DNA of 64,000 nucleotides from Deroplatys truncata (GCA_030765065.1 CM060981.1:227051152-227115151), one strand, 5' to 3'; shown: positions 44,605-56,784, counted from the stretch's first letter. The notes: generated by a model not told the origin, from the letters alone. Numbers and translations are program-made.

Positions 44605-46058
44605 CAGGGTGATTTGTGAAGAACTATACATTTCTTTCTTTAATTATTCTGTTCGAAATTCACTCAATGCACCAATTTTAGCATCAAATTAAGCAGAACG
44701 TTCTGGAGTTTCGATTGATGCACTAGATGCGCAGATGATTTATTCGTAATTGTTAGTTTTATTGTCGGCAACTGTTTTTGAGATTTCGTTCTAGTCAACG
44801 TGAAAATGAAGTACACATTAAGTGGACGACCTTTCCTTGTAAAGCAATCTGGATTACGAATTCAATTACAGCTACTCAAAGGGCATATCAGAGAGAATTT
44901 GGTGTTCGGAATCCTCCCCAAAGTAACACAATACTGGAACTAGTAAGCAAATTGGAAACAACTGGATCTCTGGTGAGTGAAAAAGGCAAAAATCGTTCAT
45001 CTAGGCTTCCCACGGTTGTTGTTGACGTAAGAGCATGGCTGGATCAGTCACTCAAAAATCATTAAGACGTTTGTCGTAGGAGACAGGGTACAGCTACTCA
45101 ATGTGTCAGAGAGCTGTGAAAAGTGCAGCCCTAAAGCCGTATAGGATCACGGTTGTCCATCAGTTACAGCAAGGGTGGCGAAAACGACTTCCTTCCGCGA
45201 GTCACCAAATATGCAACACGCACTGCGTCTCTCAGCAGCATGTGTAAATCAAACAGACGGTTGCAGAGCGGGAACGTGCGCCTGCGAGTCAAAATGCCTC
45301 GCGAGTCACGTTTTCGCCAACCTCTGAGTTACAGGAACCAGATAACGATGGACGACTGAATTATTGTCATTGGTTTCAGGTGTTCATTGTGCAAAATCCT
45401 GCCATATTGTCCATCGCATGGTTCACAGATGAAGCATGGTTCCATTTATGCGGCAATGTGAACTCACATATGCACCCGGTTAAAATCGGAGTTTGATGCG
45501 CAATATCCGTACACAGAGAATAGTGGGACCAATTCTTTTTTTAAAACAATGTGAACACTGCAGATTACCGACGGATTTTCATGGAGTTTGCTGAGCAACT
45601 GGACGATGTAGAGCTGAGTGAAGGATATTTTCAGCAGGACGGGGCCATACATCAAATGAACTCATGACACTAATTGCAAGTTTTTTTGACGATGGGATAA
45701 TTTCCAAGAACCTGTGGCCACCGAGATCTCCGGGTTTGACATCGCCGGACTTCTTTCTATGGGGTTACTTCAAATACAGGGTTTATGCCACACGTCCCCA
45801 GACATTGGACGATCTGAAGCACAACATTACACAGGAGATTCAAGCTATTGACAACAGTTCTCCGACGAGGGGCCAGTAACATGGAACGACGTGTTGAGTT
45901 GTGCCTTATGCAGGATGGAAGACATTTTCAATATTTGCTATAGAGGTAAATAATATCTCAAAATTCCTCTGGATTTTAGGTTAATAAGTTGTCGCTAGCA
46001 TAATTCGTTTTGAAACAATTAAAGAAATAAATGTGTGAGTTCTTCATAAATCACCCTG
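44605..46058 (+). mobile_element. Complete DUF4817-type Tc1/mariner element (1454 bp), dead
   Basis: Ends CAGGGTGATTTGTGAAGAAC and complement CAGGGTGATTTATGAAGAAC form inverted repeats of about 40 bases; TA lies at 44603-44604 and 46059-46060. The element is complete at both ends. Confidence 0.93.
44805..45940 (+). pseudogene. DUF4817-type transposase, inactivated
   Basis: Starts MKYTLSGRPFLVKQ, then after a frame change WITNSITATQRAYQREFGVR, NTILELVSKLETTGSLVSEKG and RLPTVVVDVRAWLDQS (DUF4817 helix-turn-helix). Further pieces include WFTDEAWFHLCGNVNSH (first catalytic Asp, near 45430), FQQDGAIHQ-like text near 45635 (second Asp) and WPPRSPGLTSPDFFLWGYFK near 45715-45775 (third site). C-terminal YATRPQTLDDLKHNITQEIQ. 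Six or more frame changes. Length is about normal (near 380 codons). Confidence 0.88.
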
Positions 46059-46226
46059 TATATTTATGGAACTTCAGTGAAATGAAATCTAATTGAAGAT
46101 GCAGTATAGTCCGTGCAGTAAGCTCAGAAACATACAGCGCTTCCGCAGTGTAATGTGCATCCCGAACTCCTCATGTTCCAATGCACGTTACATAGTAAGT
46201 ATAAAAACAACCAATGCAATTTACAT

Positions 46227-47157
46227 TGAAGTTGATGTATTGATGCTTTTGGAGAGCCAAACTTGAAGTTGTTTAGATCACGCACGTACGATACAAACTT
46301 TCCGGTGGCCTTCGCCCCCACGTTTATTTAAATATTATATATGTATGTTTGCCTCGGCTGCGTCAGTAGTAATTTGCAGAAACACGTATCTCTTAGCAGG
46401 GGTTGGTGCGGCTAAGGAATGAAGGCTTACACAAAATTATAATTTTTTCACTTCACTCCTTTTATTATTCCTTCTCACTATTAAATAACACTTCACTGAT
46501 GTACTTCACTCGTATCATACTGTAGAGCTGATATTATTGTTACTTGTACTTTTTAACACCTAAACTTTATATTATTCACGCCGTAATGAATTTTTTATGT
46601 CTCGCACTGAATACGTATCGAGCTGCTCGGGAACGCTGTCTAGTAGCGTCCGGTTGGGTACGCTGTCTTCTAGCGTCTGGCTTCTACCGCCTAAATTTAT
46701 ACTTTTAGAGTATTTCAAGTCTCTGATTGGCTAATTTTTACTCCAATAGAATGCTTTTATTTAACTTAAAGCTTTTCTAGTTTTTGATTGGCTATTTATA
46801 AACTGATTTAAATATTACATTATTGTTCCGGGAATTATTAGTAGCATTATTAAACTTTCCAATTTATTATTGCCTCAAGGTTACCTCATTCTTAACAACT
46901 TTCGGCTTCTACTTTATGATTCTGTTCGCTACAGAAGGTATTTTACTTCTATTCTCACAACTCCTACATTGTTAAATTACGTACTACATTCACATAACAT
47001 TATTATATATGTACATAATAATATAAACATTAATACAATGACCGTTACATACATTGTATATATTATTACATACACATATTGCTTTAAGGCGGGCTGTTAT
47101 TATATTTTATATTATATAATTAGCCTGATATAATTAAGTGATAAAAATACTACCTCA
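46227..47157 (+). mobile_element. Solo LTR, family L1, copy 2 (931 bp)
   Basis: Begins TGAAGTTGATGTATTGATGC and ends AAAAATACTACCTCA; flanked by ACAT at 46223-46226 and 47158-47161, an exact 4-bp duplication. Same family as 35678-36677. No coding content. Confidence 0.88.
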
Positions 47158-47161
47158 ACAT

Positions 47162-48525
47162 GCATAACTTAAATGATTCAGTGCAGTTTACATAATGGAT
47201 TAGAGGCTTCAGTGCAACCTACAATAGCGCTGTAACATCTAAGGAGATGGTATTCACGTAGTTAATATGATTGATATGCAGGGGCATATGAATGGCATTT
47301 TGTATAAATATCTTTTAGAATTACTATGAAACGGTAACACGCTTTCTGCATACCTACTTTATTTCTGTATATTATAAACATAGTATTAATATCAATGGAT
47401 AATTTTTAAGTAATTAAACTAATAAACTCCTGGTGTTAAGTCAACGCTGAAATGTGAAGGTTTTTTAAACTAATGTATACACGGCTATAGAAAAATCTGG
47501 GCAGTAATTTTCTAATCTATGTATTGATTTTATTGTCTCAATGCCTTTTTAAAAAGAGAAGTGCGATTAAAAGTAGGGATTTGTGAGATAACATTTTACT
47601 GAAATATCGTTTTGAAATCCGACACATAAAAGCACATATAAAACGTTGGCAAGTTTATTTTGGAGAATGGAAACACAGGAGTGATTTATTGTTTACATCG
47701 TCTCCCCTTCCCTCTAAATTTTCCCCTCTATGGTATCACTGCTACCCTGTTACTGCGATAATTACTCTGGGATTGAAAATGCAAAGATAAATATCGAAAA
47801 ACGAGGCGGAAATGGTCAGCTATCGCATTAATGCTATGCACATCATATTGGTAAAGCTATCAATCGTGTTCCTGGAGGGTATAACTGGTTCTGCTGACAG
47901 GAGGTTGAGGTACTCAGAAAAGCTTCAATATGAACAGTTTTTTTATATTAGCTTTAATTCACTTTGGCCGCATTTCAGCCTATATTCCGTGGCAGTTTCC
48001 TAGCTCCAAGCACAAATTAAATAAAAGTGCGTCTATGACTGTTGATCAAGCTATATTTAGTAGAAGCAGTCAGTCGCTATTATAACTAGGGAGAATTTCC
48101 TTTACGTCACAATTCACAATTAGGCTATATACATCCCTTTTGGCAAGGGCCTCTTTCAAGTGAAAGGGAGTTGGATTTTACAGTCCCGGTTAGCTGTTCA
48201 TAGTTTGTCTTACTATGTGCACTAGTTTCTTCCAAGTTTCTCTTTGGCTATAGTGGTCCACCTGCTGCCGAATGTCCTCCTCAGTACGTCTGCTCAGAGG
48301 GTTCTGTGCCTGCCGATGTTCCTCTGACCAATCCTGGGGTCCCAAGAAGTCACTCTATGTGTTCATCTGCTGGGGTGCTTTTCCGTAACGTGTTCTGCCC
48401 ATCTCCACGTGGTCGCGGCCAAAAAAAAAAAAAAAACAAGAATTTAGAAATACCGTCCGGAATGCCTTCTGTCTAAACGCTGTCCTGCTGTTTCCCTCGT
48501 GACCTCTCTCGCCGTCGAAGAAACA
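47162..48525. other. Unassigned spacer with A-run
   Basis: AT-rich to about 48000. A GC-richer stretch from 48140 ends at a 16-base A-run (48421-48436), which could mark the 3' end of a retrocopy on +, but no coding content or family is recognisable. Confidence 0.35.
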
Positions 48526-48533
48526 CTCATCAG

Positions 48534-50805
48534 TAGGGCTAGGATATTTATGACCTAAAAATCACCATAATATGCACAAAAGAATATGCTGTTATGACCA
48601 AACATTTACCAAAATTTCCCCAGAACATAATAAATATGACCTAACAATATTAAAATGAGGTAAAATTTCTACTGTAAAATAAATTAGTAAGTCAATTTTG
48701 AAAATGAACTATTTATTTGAGAATAAAATGCACATGAGAAGCAAGCTAAACTATGCAATTTGACATTCCAGTATGATTTTTATTAACATTATAGGAACCT
48801 ATGTGCTTTTTACATCCTCATTCTACTTCATATAAGCTCTGAGTTGCAATACACAATGAAGACCTTGTGCAAATTTTCAAATGAAAACGATTTCCTATTG
48901 TCAGCCAACAAAGCCATGTACTTCGAAAAGCTCCTTTCTACTTCAACTGACACAAGAGGAGCATATTTAAAATGAACAATATCATTTGAATCTAAATCTG
49001 AATAATTAAGAGAGAACTTTTTACCCAACAAAATCATTGAAATGGAACACAGTGTATGATACCCTTCGTTTTTTTCTAACACCTTTTCCATTTTCTTTGA
49101 CACTTCTTTTCCCACTTTACCACAAACACCCTCTAATTTATTCACAACTGTTTTCACTTGTTCTATCTGCTTCACCATTGGCACTTCTGATCCCTCCAAA
49201 GCAGTTATGACAGCTGGAATAAATCCAAAATTTGATTTTATGTATGAAAGTTTGCCTGAAATTTCACCATTAGACATTAATTCTTGAGCTAGTCCAATTG
49301 AAGTAGCTTCACTGCTATCGAATGAATCAATGATGCTTTTCACAACGTTGAAGTTCTGGCAGTAATAGTTGCACCCAGGACCCCCAGCTTGTCAAAATGG
49401 GAGATGGTGGCAAGGGAATGTCTGGAGCTAACAACTTAAATGCTACAACACGTGAAGGGGCTTTCAAAAATATTTTTTTGACACATCCAATAAACTTGTC
49501 AACGTCACTGAATTTACTACGAATCTCCTCTGCAACTCGGTGCAGGGCGTGAGCTAAACAAGTCACATGCACCATTTTACTGTACAATGCTTTTAGAGAA
49601 TCGGCAGCTTTCACCATATAAGGTGCAGCATCCGTTACGAAGAGAAGTACATTGTCATGCTTAACACCTTCGGGCCATATGGCACCCATAGATCTGTCGA
49701 ACAACTTGGAAATGGTGGAAAAATTTACTTTTTCTAAATTTTCACAGTTTATTAGAAACTTTTCGCCTGGACCATCTTCTTTCAAAGTTCCCACAATGAC
49801 ATTTGCAATATATCTTCCCATAGAGTCTGTAGTTTTATCAATTGATACCCAAATTTTTTATTTACGAGCTGTTGTCTGATTTGTTGTATTGTTTTTTCGT
49901 AGCTTCGGGTGACAAAGTTCTTTCTTAATGTGGAAGAATCAGGAAGAGGTTTGCCTGTGTATTTTTCTAAGAATTCACGAAATTTTGGATGGTTTAGTTT
50001 ACTTAAGGGAATATCAGCACAAAGGAAAGCTGTACAAAGTTCTTCGCAGAATGGTGAATAAGACTGGCAGGATTCCCCTAAGAGCATTTGCTGTAGTGTT
50101 TTTTCATTTTCAATCCGTTGTACTCCACGTTTGTGTTTATCTGTTGCCACATGCTGCTGAACATTAAATGACTTCTCCGCAGTTACTCTTACGTCGCACA
50201 GTTTACAATAGAGTATTTTACCATCACTTGAAAATACTTTCTCACCATATTGAGACACAAACTTTTTTAGTTTTACTTGAACATTTTGCTTCACTTTAGG
50301 CATTTTTTCTGAACTGTACTGCACACGCTTACGACTTCAATAAGACTGAATAACACAATGAGTGAATTAGACACTTGTCTGCAGTCCAGGGTCCAGAATT
50401 ACTTAATCAGCTACCTGTTCATAGAGTAACAATAGCTTACACAAACTCACTGATGCGTAAGGGTGAAGTCCATATTGTGAATTCAAAGGAAACAGGGAAG
50501 GAATGTAGATACTTGCCATTTTCCAGGAAACAAAATGAGGTGCGCAATTCTGGGAAATGTAACACGGAATAAATAAATTGCATGAGAAAGTTCTTTTCTT
50601 CTTGAAAGAGTGAAAATATGACGAATATGACTATTTACTTACTAAAATATGCTCTATCAGAGAGAAATGGCCATATATGCAAAAATATGACTTAACAAAC
50701 TAGGTTAATTCATTTCGTTGTTTCATAAGAAGCATTTATGTGTATTTAAGGAGCATATCAGTCCTACCAAAAAATATATGCCCTATCATAAAAATCCTAA
50801 CCCTA
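48534..50805 (-). mobile_element. Complete hAT transposon (2272 bp)
   Basis: Ends TAGGGCTAGGATATTTATGA and complement TAGGGTTAGGATTTTTATGA; exact 8-bp target duplication CTCATCAG at 48526-48533 and 50806-50813. Subterminal regions on both sides repeat ATATGACC/TATGACCTAA-like words in both orientations, as expected for hAT transposase binding sites. The transposase is on the - strand. Confidence 0.95.
48828..50324 (-). pseudogene. hAT transposase with two frameshifts
   Basis: Three overlapping open blocks (50324-49782, 49821-49327, 49343-48828) form one protein of about 495 codons. Block 1 has a BED/C2H2-like finger (ILYCKLCDVRV, QQHVATDKHKR), as in the CGGBP1-like hAT group. Block 2 has the RNase H-like core (MGRYIANVIVGTLKEDGPGE, LLFVTDAAPYMVKAADSLK, VTCLAHALHRVAEEIRSKF). 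Block 3 ends with the hATC dimerisation segment (FKYAPLVSVEVERSFSKY, LLADNRKSFSFENLH). Frame 1 to 2 changes at an A-run near 49858; frame 2 to 3 changes near 49375. No in-frame stops apart from those made by the shifts, so decay is recent. Confidence 0.92.
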
Positions 50806-50813
50806 CTCATCAG

Positions 50814-51496
50814 ACTTGTGGAGTGCACGTTGAGGAGAGCTGCAACTAATCTGGCGCCGGCGCAGTCGACGATCTCCATCGCCTGACGTACTACACAACT
50901 CAACTTAACTGCGCGCTTTCTTCTTGTTTTTGTCGTCTCCTTGACAAGCCACTACCATAGTCGTTTCACTTCTGTTCCCATACATGTCGATCTTCCTTTA
51001 GTGGAACCCGTCATCGCCTAGAGTAGATTTCTCCGGGGAGGGCAATTTGGCAACTTTCAAATTTATATTGTAGGATTTGTCTAGGAGTACAAATTTTAGA
51101 GGCCAAAACTTAGACCATAATGTTGTGCTGCGTCGTGCCATTACTTTGTCCATCGACAATTCCTTTACGTAAAACTGTTTGATTTTATAATTGTATTGCC
51201 AGTTAGTTTAATGTGTGTTGTTTTTATAACCATTGAAATACAAGTAACAATTATCAAATTAGCTTTTTGCTTACTTTTATTTATCAAAACTATATTAGCA
51301 AAGTAAGCGTGACCTTCACCACATACAAAAAACGTTTTTTGTTCGCAACGCAACTCTTTCATCCTTGTCATAAAATATCTCTAAGCTTTCATTTCATATA
51401 TAGTAAAGGAACTTGAAATAAAATAGCGGTTTCTTCTCTACGGACTGATTTTGAGGTATCGGCTAGCTTTCTTTTAAGTCAGTAAATTTTCTGAAG
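50814..51496. other. Unassigned spacer
   Basis: GC-richer near 50820-51060, AT-rich afterwards. No gene or known repeat recognised. Confidence 0.35.
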
Positions 51497-52374
51497 TAAA
51501 GGTAAAGGGAAAGGTACGGACCACGGAGGGGCCGTCGTCCTCCAGGTATAGTGGTTACTATGCTAGCCTCTAGTTCACGAGGTCGTGTGATCAAACCCGA
51601 GGGAGAGCGATGGATTTTTTCGGGCGTAGAAATCCTTAGCATGGCTTCCTTCAGAAGGGAAGTAAAGCCGTTGGTTCCGTGTCGTAGATTTACGGCAGGT
51701 AAAAGAACCTCAAGTCTGATAAAGAGGACTCTGAGCAAAATTACCGGTCTTTCACGCCTAATATAGAACTGCTAAGGACCACAGCAGTTATAGAGTGTCC
51801 ACAAATCAAAACCAATTTAATGTTTTTACAGAGGGGCCCGAAACCGGGGCAGAGCACTGCAAGTAGGCCAGTCGGCCTTTTATGCTTCCAACATGACCAC
51901 CGGAGGGAAGAATTGAGGGGAAAGACCCAAAGGGCGACCAGATCCGGATGCCGACGGGAGCAAGCATGGGTGGGATTCCTAACGTTTCCAGATAGAACGC
52001 ATTCGACGTCGCACGGCGCCTGCCCACAAGCCACTAACTTCCAAGGTCCCCGGAGCGGAGTCCCAAGTTGAGGAGGGACTTAACTGAGCGGTACCCAGCG
52101 ACGCCAGGGAAGAAACGTTTACAGAGCGCAAACCACCGCCCAGCCGCAACCCGCAGAACACCGTCGCTTGGTCCTACAACCCTGAAACAGATAAGGAAAG
52201 TAATGGGTACAGAAAGTGAGAGTCGTGGTAGAAGATGAACCACCCCAGCATTCACCTGGCGACCGAGGGAAACCACGAAAAACCCATGGGTCAGAGTGGA
52301 CAGTCGCCGGGGATCGATCCCGGGACCTCGCGAATGCGGGTCATAGGCATAACTGCCTGAGCCATCCCGCTCAG
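51497..52374 (-). repeat. SINE S1, reverse, split by SINE S2
   Basis: The 3' end complement lies at 51497-51533 and the remainder at 51831-52374, finishing with the head complement GGATCGATCCCGGGACCTCG and GCCTGAGCCATCCCGCTCAG. ATTTTCTGAAGT at about 51486 and CATTTTTGAAGT at about 52376 may be its target duplication. Confidence 0.85.
51534..51830 (+). repeat. SINE S2 nested in SINE S1
   Basis: Head GTCGTCCTCCAGGTATAGTGG and box B GGTCGTGTGATCAAACCC; body GGCTTCCTTCAGAAGGGAAG, TAGATTTACGGCAGGTAAAA, GACTCTGAGCAAAATTACCG. GAGGGGCC at 51526-51533 and 51831-51838 is the target duplication. This is the second case in the window of S2 inside a reverse S1-type SINE. Confidence 0.88.
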
Positions 52375-52440
52375 TCATTTTTGAAGTGCTGAATGCAGTG
52401 TGCAGCTATACATTTCACTGAGACAGTGAAGGAATTAAAA

Positions 52441-53128
52441 AATGTGTTACATTCACATGACTTTTTATTACTCTGTATCATTTATTAATTGGTATAAAGT
52501 TATCTTACGTAAGCTTTTTTTCTGGTGAAATAAATCTGCAGAAATAGCTACAGTACATATTTCGTTATGAATTCAAAGGGAATATCGATAGACAAATGTT
52601 TAAGAATTGGCCTTAAATGCCATACTCTTCCTATGCAGTCGCGAGAAACAACTGAATGTCGACTGGAGTTTTAAAAGAATGATCAAGTATTGAACAATTC
52701 AAGCCATTAATGACGGATATTTCGGAAATGACTTATGCCACAAAAAGAGTTATTTAAAATAAATTGAATTTTTTAAAGAGATCTACTTTCTTGTGTAGTG
52801 CGTTTTCATCTATTCGCTTAACGCTTACCAGTTATACAAGATTCCAGAAAATTTCTTCCGAATAAAGAGAACTTCACAAGCTCTTCCCAGAAAATTCAAA
52901 ATATACATATTATTTTTCACGTAAAATGCTTTAATATATGGTACTTCAATTAAAATCGATATAGCTATTTTTTAAAAACATCAAACATTTCAAAAAATGT
53001 TCCATGCAAAGGGTAGTTTGGGGTGGGGAGGTTCTCTTGGAAACCTTCGTGTCGCATTTTTAGAAGATATTTAACTTATTCCAAGTTTGGTATTTATGCG
53101 ACGTTTCGTTTTTGAGTTATGCTGTTCA

Positions 53129-53192
<64 letters not shown>

Positions 53193-53254
53193 GCCTTTTC
53201 CTAAAAATTACTTTTTTGGATAAGGGGCCTCAAAACATGTATTTCCAGTGAAAT
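52441..53254 (+). repeat. Family M repeat, copy O (3' truncated, long CA tract)
   Basis: Begins AATGTGTTACATTCACATGA and runs to TATTTCCAGTGAAAT. The CA tract at 53130-53190 is a pure (CA)30, the longest on the + strand. The last ~60 bases of the family are missing. Upstream half diverged, as in copies E, I and P. Confidence 0.78.
53130..53190. repeat. (CA)30 microsatellite in M copy O
   Basis: Uninterrupted CA dinucleotides over 61 bases, at the position where every family M copy has a shorter CA-type tract after the GTTATGCTGTTCA text. Confidence 0.95.
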
Positions 53255-54274
53255 GGCTATGCATTTTATGAGATGGATGTGAGGTAATCTCTGTCATATG
53301 TTAGGCTTAATATGTATTCTTCTGCGGCTCATATGCTTCTACTTGGGGGCTTGAGTTTGGAACTGGTAATAAATTCTCCTAAAGCCAGCCTTAGTACAGT
53401 AGATGAATGGAATCAAGGTTTTTGACAGTTGAAGGTTTGCGGAGGCATATATGCAATTTTCTCTATGGTCCAGTTTGGATCTAATGAAAGGCTTGTAGGT
53501 TTTGAGAAGTTTGGATAAGTCAGCACTAAGATGCAGGCATTTTGAGAATCTTGAGTCGTTTTGTACAAGCTTCTTATAAGGATTTAACTTGAAGGTTCTA
53601 TGAAAGTTTATGGTCGAAAATAACACCTAGAATCCTTGTGGTTGTAAATACATAAGTTTCTCTTCATTAAGATACAATTCAAGGTCCTACTGAGGAAGTT
53701 TTTTTCCTGTGAAGGTTATACATTTTGTTTTGGTGCTGGAGAGTTTAAAACCATCTTGGAGATCATGTAAAGATAACTGAAGTATTTTTTGAGTGTGGCT
53801 ATGTTTCTGCCTTGGCAGAAAATTATAAGGTCGTCAGCATAAAGGCATACTTTGGCTGGTGGGTGAAGAGATGATACAATATCATTTATAGGCTAAAAGG
53901 AAAAAATGTCACACTGATCACTAAACCCTTAACCCTTTTCTATTTTGATTTCTTTGGGGAGCATGCCATTGACTTTCACCCTGATACTGCGCTCATGGAG
54001 AATGGTGTAAATAAATGCTGTCATTCTTCCTCTGAAATTGAAGTCTAAAAATGTCATAATATGCAGTTTCCATACCATTATGTTTTTTCTAGGTCAAAAA
54101 GTATCAAAATGTATATCCCTAAACAATTAACTGTCTGATTTTGAGAAGGCGTTAGAATTTCTGTTTCGAGTATAATTAGGGTGTCGGTGGTCGAATGGTG
54201 ACGGCGAAAGCCGCTTGAGTTTCGGTGAAAAAGTTCTGCTGATCTAAAATGCATTTTAATCTTTGGGTAATAAG

Positions 54275-54436
54275 TTTTACTTTCTCTACTACGTATAGTA
54301 AGTAGGGGAAGTATTGTACTCCACCTAAAAATTCGATACCGAGATTTCACCGGGAATTTGTGTTTTGAGACCCCCTGAATAAAGAAAAAAGGATTTTTGG
54401 AAACATGTCCGTGTGTGTGTGTGCGTGTGCGCGCGT

Positions 54437-54483
<47 letters not shown>

Positions 54484-55159
54484 CAGCATGACTCAGAAAC
54501 AAAAAGTCGGATAAACACCAAACTTGGTATTTAGGTTCAGTATCTTCCAGAGATGCGACACGAAGTTTTTTCAAGAAAATCCCCCCACCCCAGATTACCC
54601 TTTACATGGAACATTTTTCGAAAAGTTTAATTTTCTCAAAAATGGCTCTAACGATTTTGATTAAAATATCATATGTTTAAGATAATGAAATGTATATTTC
54701 AAATTTTCTGGGAATGTCTCCAAAAGCATTCTTCATTGTGAACGACTTTTGCATAACTAGTAAACTATAAGAGATAGAAAAAATTTTACTACACAAAAAA
54801 TGTAGTTCGCGTTAAAATACACAATTTATGTCATATACATTTTTTTTGTTGAGTGAACCATTTTCGAGATAGATAGTGCTTGATATTCCCTTAAATTTTC
54901 CAATACTTTTTCTCAAATGGAAATTCGTTATTCATTTTCTTTATGTCCTGGACATGCAAAGAGAACGGAATGCGCCACATAGCAACCAGCTCTTAAATGA
55001 TGTGACTATCGCTTAAATACTACCATATTCCCCTTGCACCTACAAGAAAATTAGTAATAAGGTTAGCATCTCGATTAACATGAAGCATATGGGGAATGGG
55101 CGTTTGTAAAAATAGTTTGCACAAGAGTAGAGAAAGTCATGTGAGTGTAACACATCAGA
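54275..55159 (-). repeat. Family M repeat, copy N1 (tandem with N2)
   Basis: From TTTTACTTTCTCTACTACGT to GAGTGTAACACATCAGA. Its TG tract (54411-54481) is the longest compound tract in the window. It lies immediately beside N2 in the same orientation, with only a T-run between them. Confidence 0.88.
54411..54481. repeat. (TG)n compound microsatellite in M copy N1
   Basis: About 70 bases of TG with a few CG and CT interruptions in the first half and pure TG in the second half; same family position as in the other M copies, reverse strand. Confidence 0.95.
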
Positions 55160-56136
55160 TTTTTACTTTCTCTACTACGAATAGTAAGTAGGGGAAGTAT
55201 TGTATTCCACCCAAAAATTCAATACCGAGATTTCACCGGAAATATATGTTTTGAGGCCCCCTGAATCCAAAAAAAAAGCATTTTTGGAAACATGTCCTAT
55301 GTGTGTCTGTGTGTTTCTGTCTGTGAGTGTGTCTGTGTGTCTGTGTGTGTCTGTGAACAGCATAACTCAGAAACGAACAGTCAGATAAACACCAAACTTG
55401 GTATTTAGGTTCAGTATCTTTCAGAAAAGCGACACGAAGGTTTTCAAGAAAATCCCTCCACCCCAGATTACCCTTTACATGGAAAATTTTTCGAAAATTT
55501 TTATTTTATCAAAAATGGCTCTAACGATGTTGATTAATATATCATATGTTTAAGGTATTTTCATGACAAATAAAATGTATATCTTGAATTTTCTGGGAAA
55601 GTCACCGAAAGTATTCTTCATTATGAACGACTTTTGCATAACTGGTAAACCATAACAGATGGACAAAATTTTACTACACAGATAATGTAGATTGCCTTAA
55701 AATACAAAATTTATGTCATATACATTTTTTTGTTGAGTGAATCATTTTGGAGGCATTGCTTGTTGTTCCCTTAAATTTTTCAATACTTATATTTCTCAAA
55801 TGAAAATTCGTTATTCATTTTATTGTCTTGTATATGCAAAGAGTATTAATCTGTGTCAAAGAGAATAGTGCTGGTCATAGCAACCAGCTATTAAGGGGCA
55901 TGTCTGTACTTATATTGCCCTTGCAAATACAAAACAAAGGGAACATAGTACGCCTTAAGCGATAGTCAAATATTTTTAGAACTGGTCGCTATGTGTAAAA
56001 TGTAATTGTCTTTGCATGTCAAAAGATCGTTTCTGTAAATGTTCATCTCGATTAATACGAAATAGATGGAGAATAAGAGTTTGTAAAAATAGTTTGTACA
56101 AGAGTAGAGAAAGGCATGTGAGTGTAACACATCAGA
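55160..56136 (-). repeat. Family M repeat, copy N2
   Basis: From TTTTACTTTCTCTACTACGA to GAGTGTAACACATCAGA. Contains the extra inverted segment seen in copy L. The left end abuts T-run TTTTTT and then the jockey sequence CCATTAG. Closely similar to N1 outside the extra segment and microsatellite. Confidence 0.88.
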
Positions 56137-56784
56137 TTTTTTCCATTAGTTTGCACATAGTGTTTGCGAGATGAATAGGCCTGAAGTTTTGTGGAACGTG
56201 ATAGTGTTTGTTGGTTTTGGTATTGTCACAAGTATTGCTAACCGCCACTGGTCAGGGAATGTTTTGTTTGTCCAGACAAAGTTTACTTCATTAAGATATG
56301 GAAGTCTTTCTAGAGGAAGTTGTTTTAGCAATTCGTATGGTATTTTTCGATGTAGTTTATTCGTTAGTCGTGGATAGCTAATACTTCATTGTAGCTAACT
56401 CGCACAGTTCACAGATAGTGCAGGTAACCCTGGTTGGGGTTTAGGTGTTTTGTGTTGATAAAACTTGTCGTAATTATTAATACTGGTATACTGGCGAAGG
56501 TATTTGCGAAAATGTTTGCTGTTTCAGTAGAAGAACTAGCGGTCTTATTGTCCACAGATTCCAAAGACTACTTGTGAGGAGATCTGTATACACCACTTAA
56601 TTTTTTAATTATATCCCAAATAACAGAGGAGGGACTGCTATAGGTTAAAGAAGATAAAAAGATTGACCAGTTTAATTTTTGCTGTCCTTTATAACTATGC
56701 GTGCTCTTGATTGTTAAAATTTTGTTTGGGTTCTTTGGATCATTCTAAAAACATATTTTACTTTTCTTTTACCTTTGCTTACAG

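Larger units (their letters stand above)
53330..56735 (-). pseudogene. Jockey-type LINE reverse transcriptase relic, split by two M copies
   Basis: On -, from 56735 downward: SSPSSVIWDIIKKLSGVYRS (linker before the RT), IPYELLKQLPLERLPYLNEV, NFVWTNKTFPDQWRLAIL with IPKP (RT motif 0/1), a stretch equivalent to the conserved LCKLMEK at the A-run, then the interruption. After 54275: SGFRRHHSTTDTLIILETEI (RT motif 2a), ILFDLEKT (RT-A region), VCLYADDLIIF with YADD at 53830-53841 (catalytic RT-C) and RILGVIFDHKLS (motif E), then the thumb region with LIRSKLDH. The order and wording fit jockey-clade RTs. Many stops and frame changes; no endonuclease domain and no 3' tail seen. Confidence 0.85.

Noticed and set aside
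54078..54521. A 147-codon frame with a His/Thr-rich N-terminus
   Set aside because: The N-terminal part is the translated CA microsatellite of an M copy and the rest is jockey RT; the frame joins two unrelated elements.
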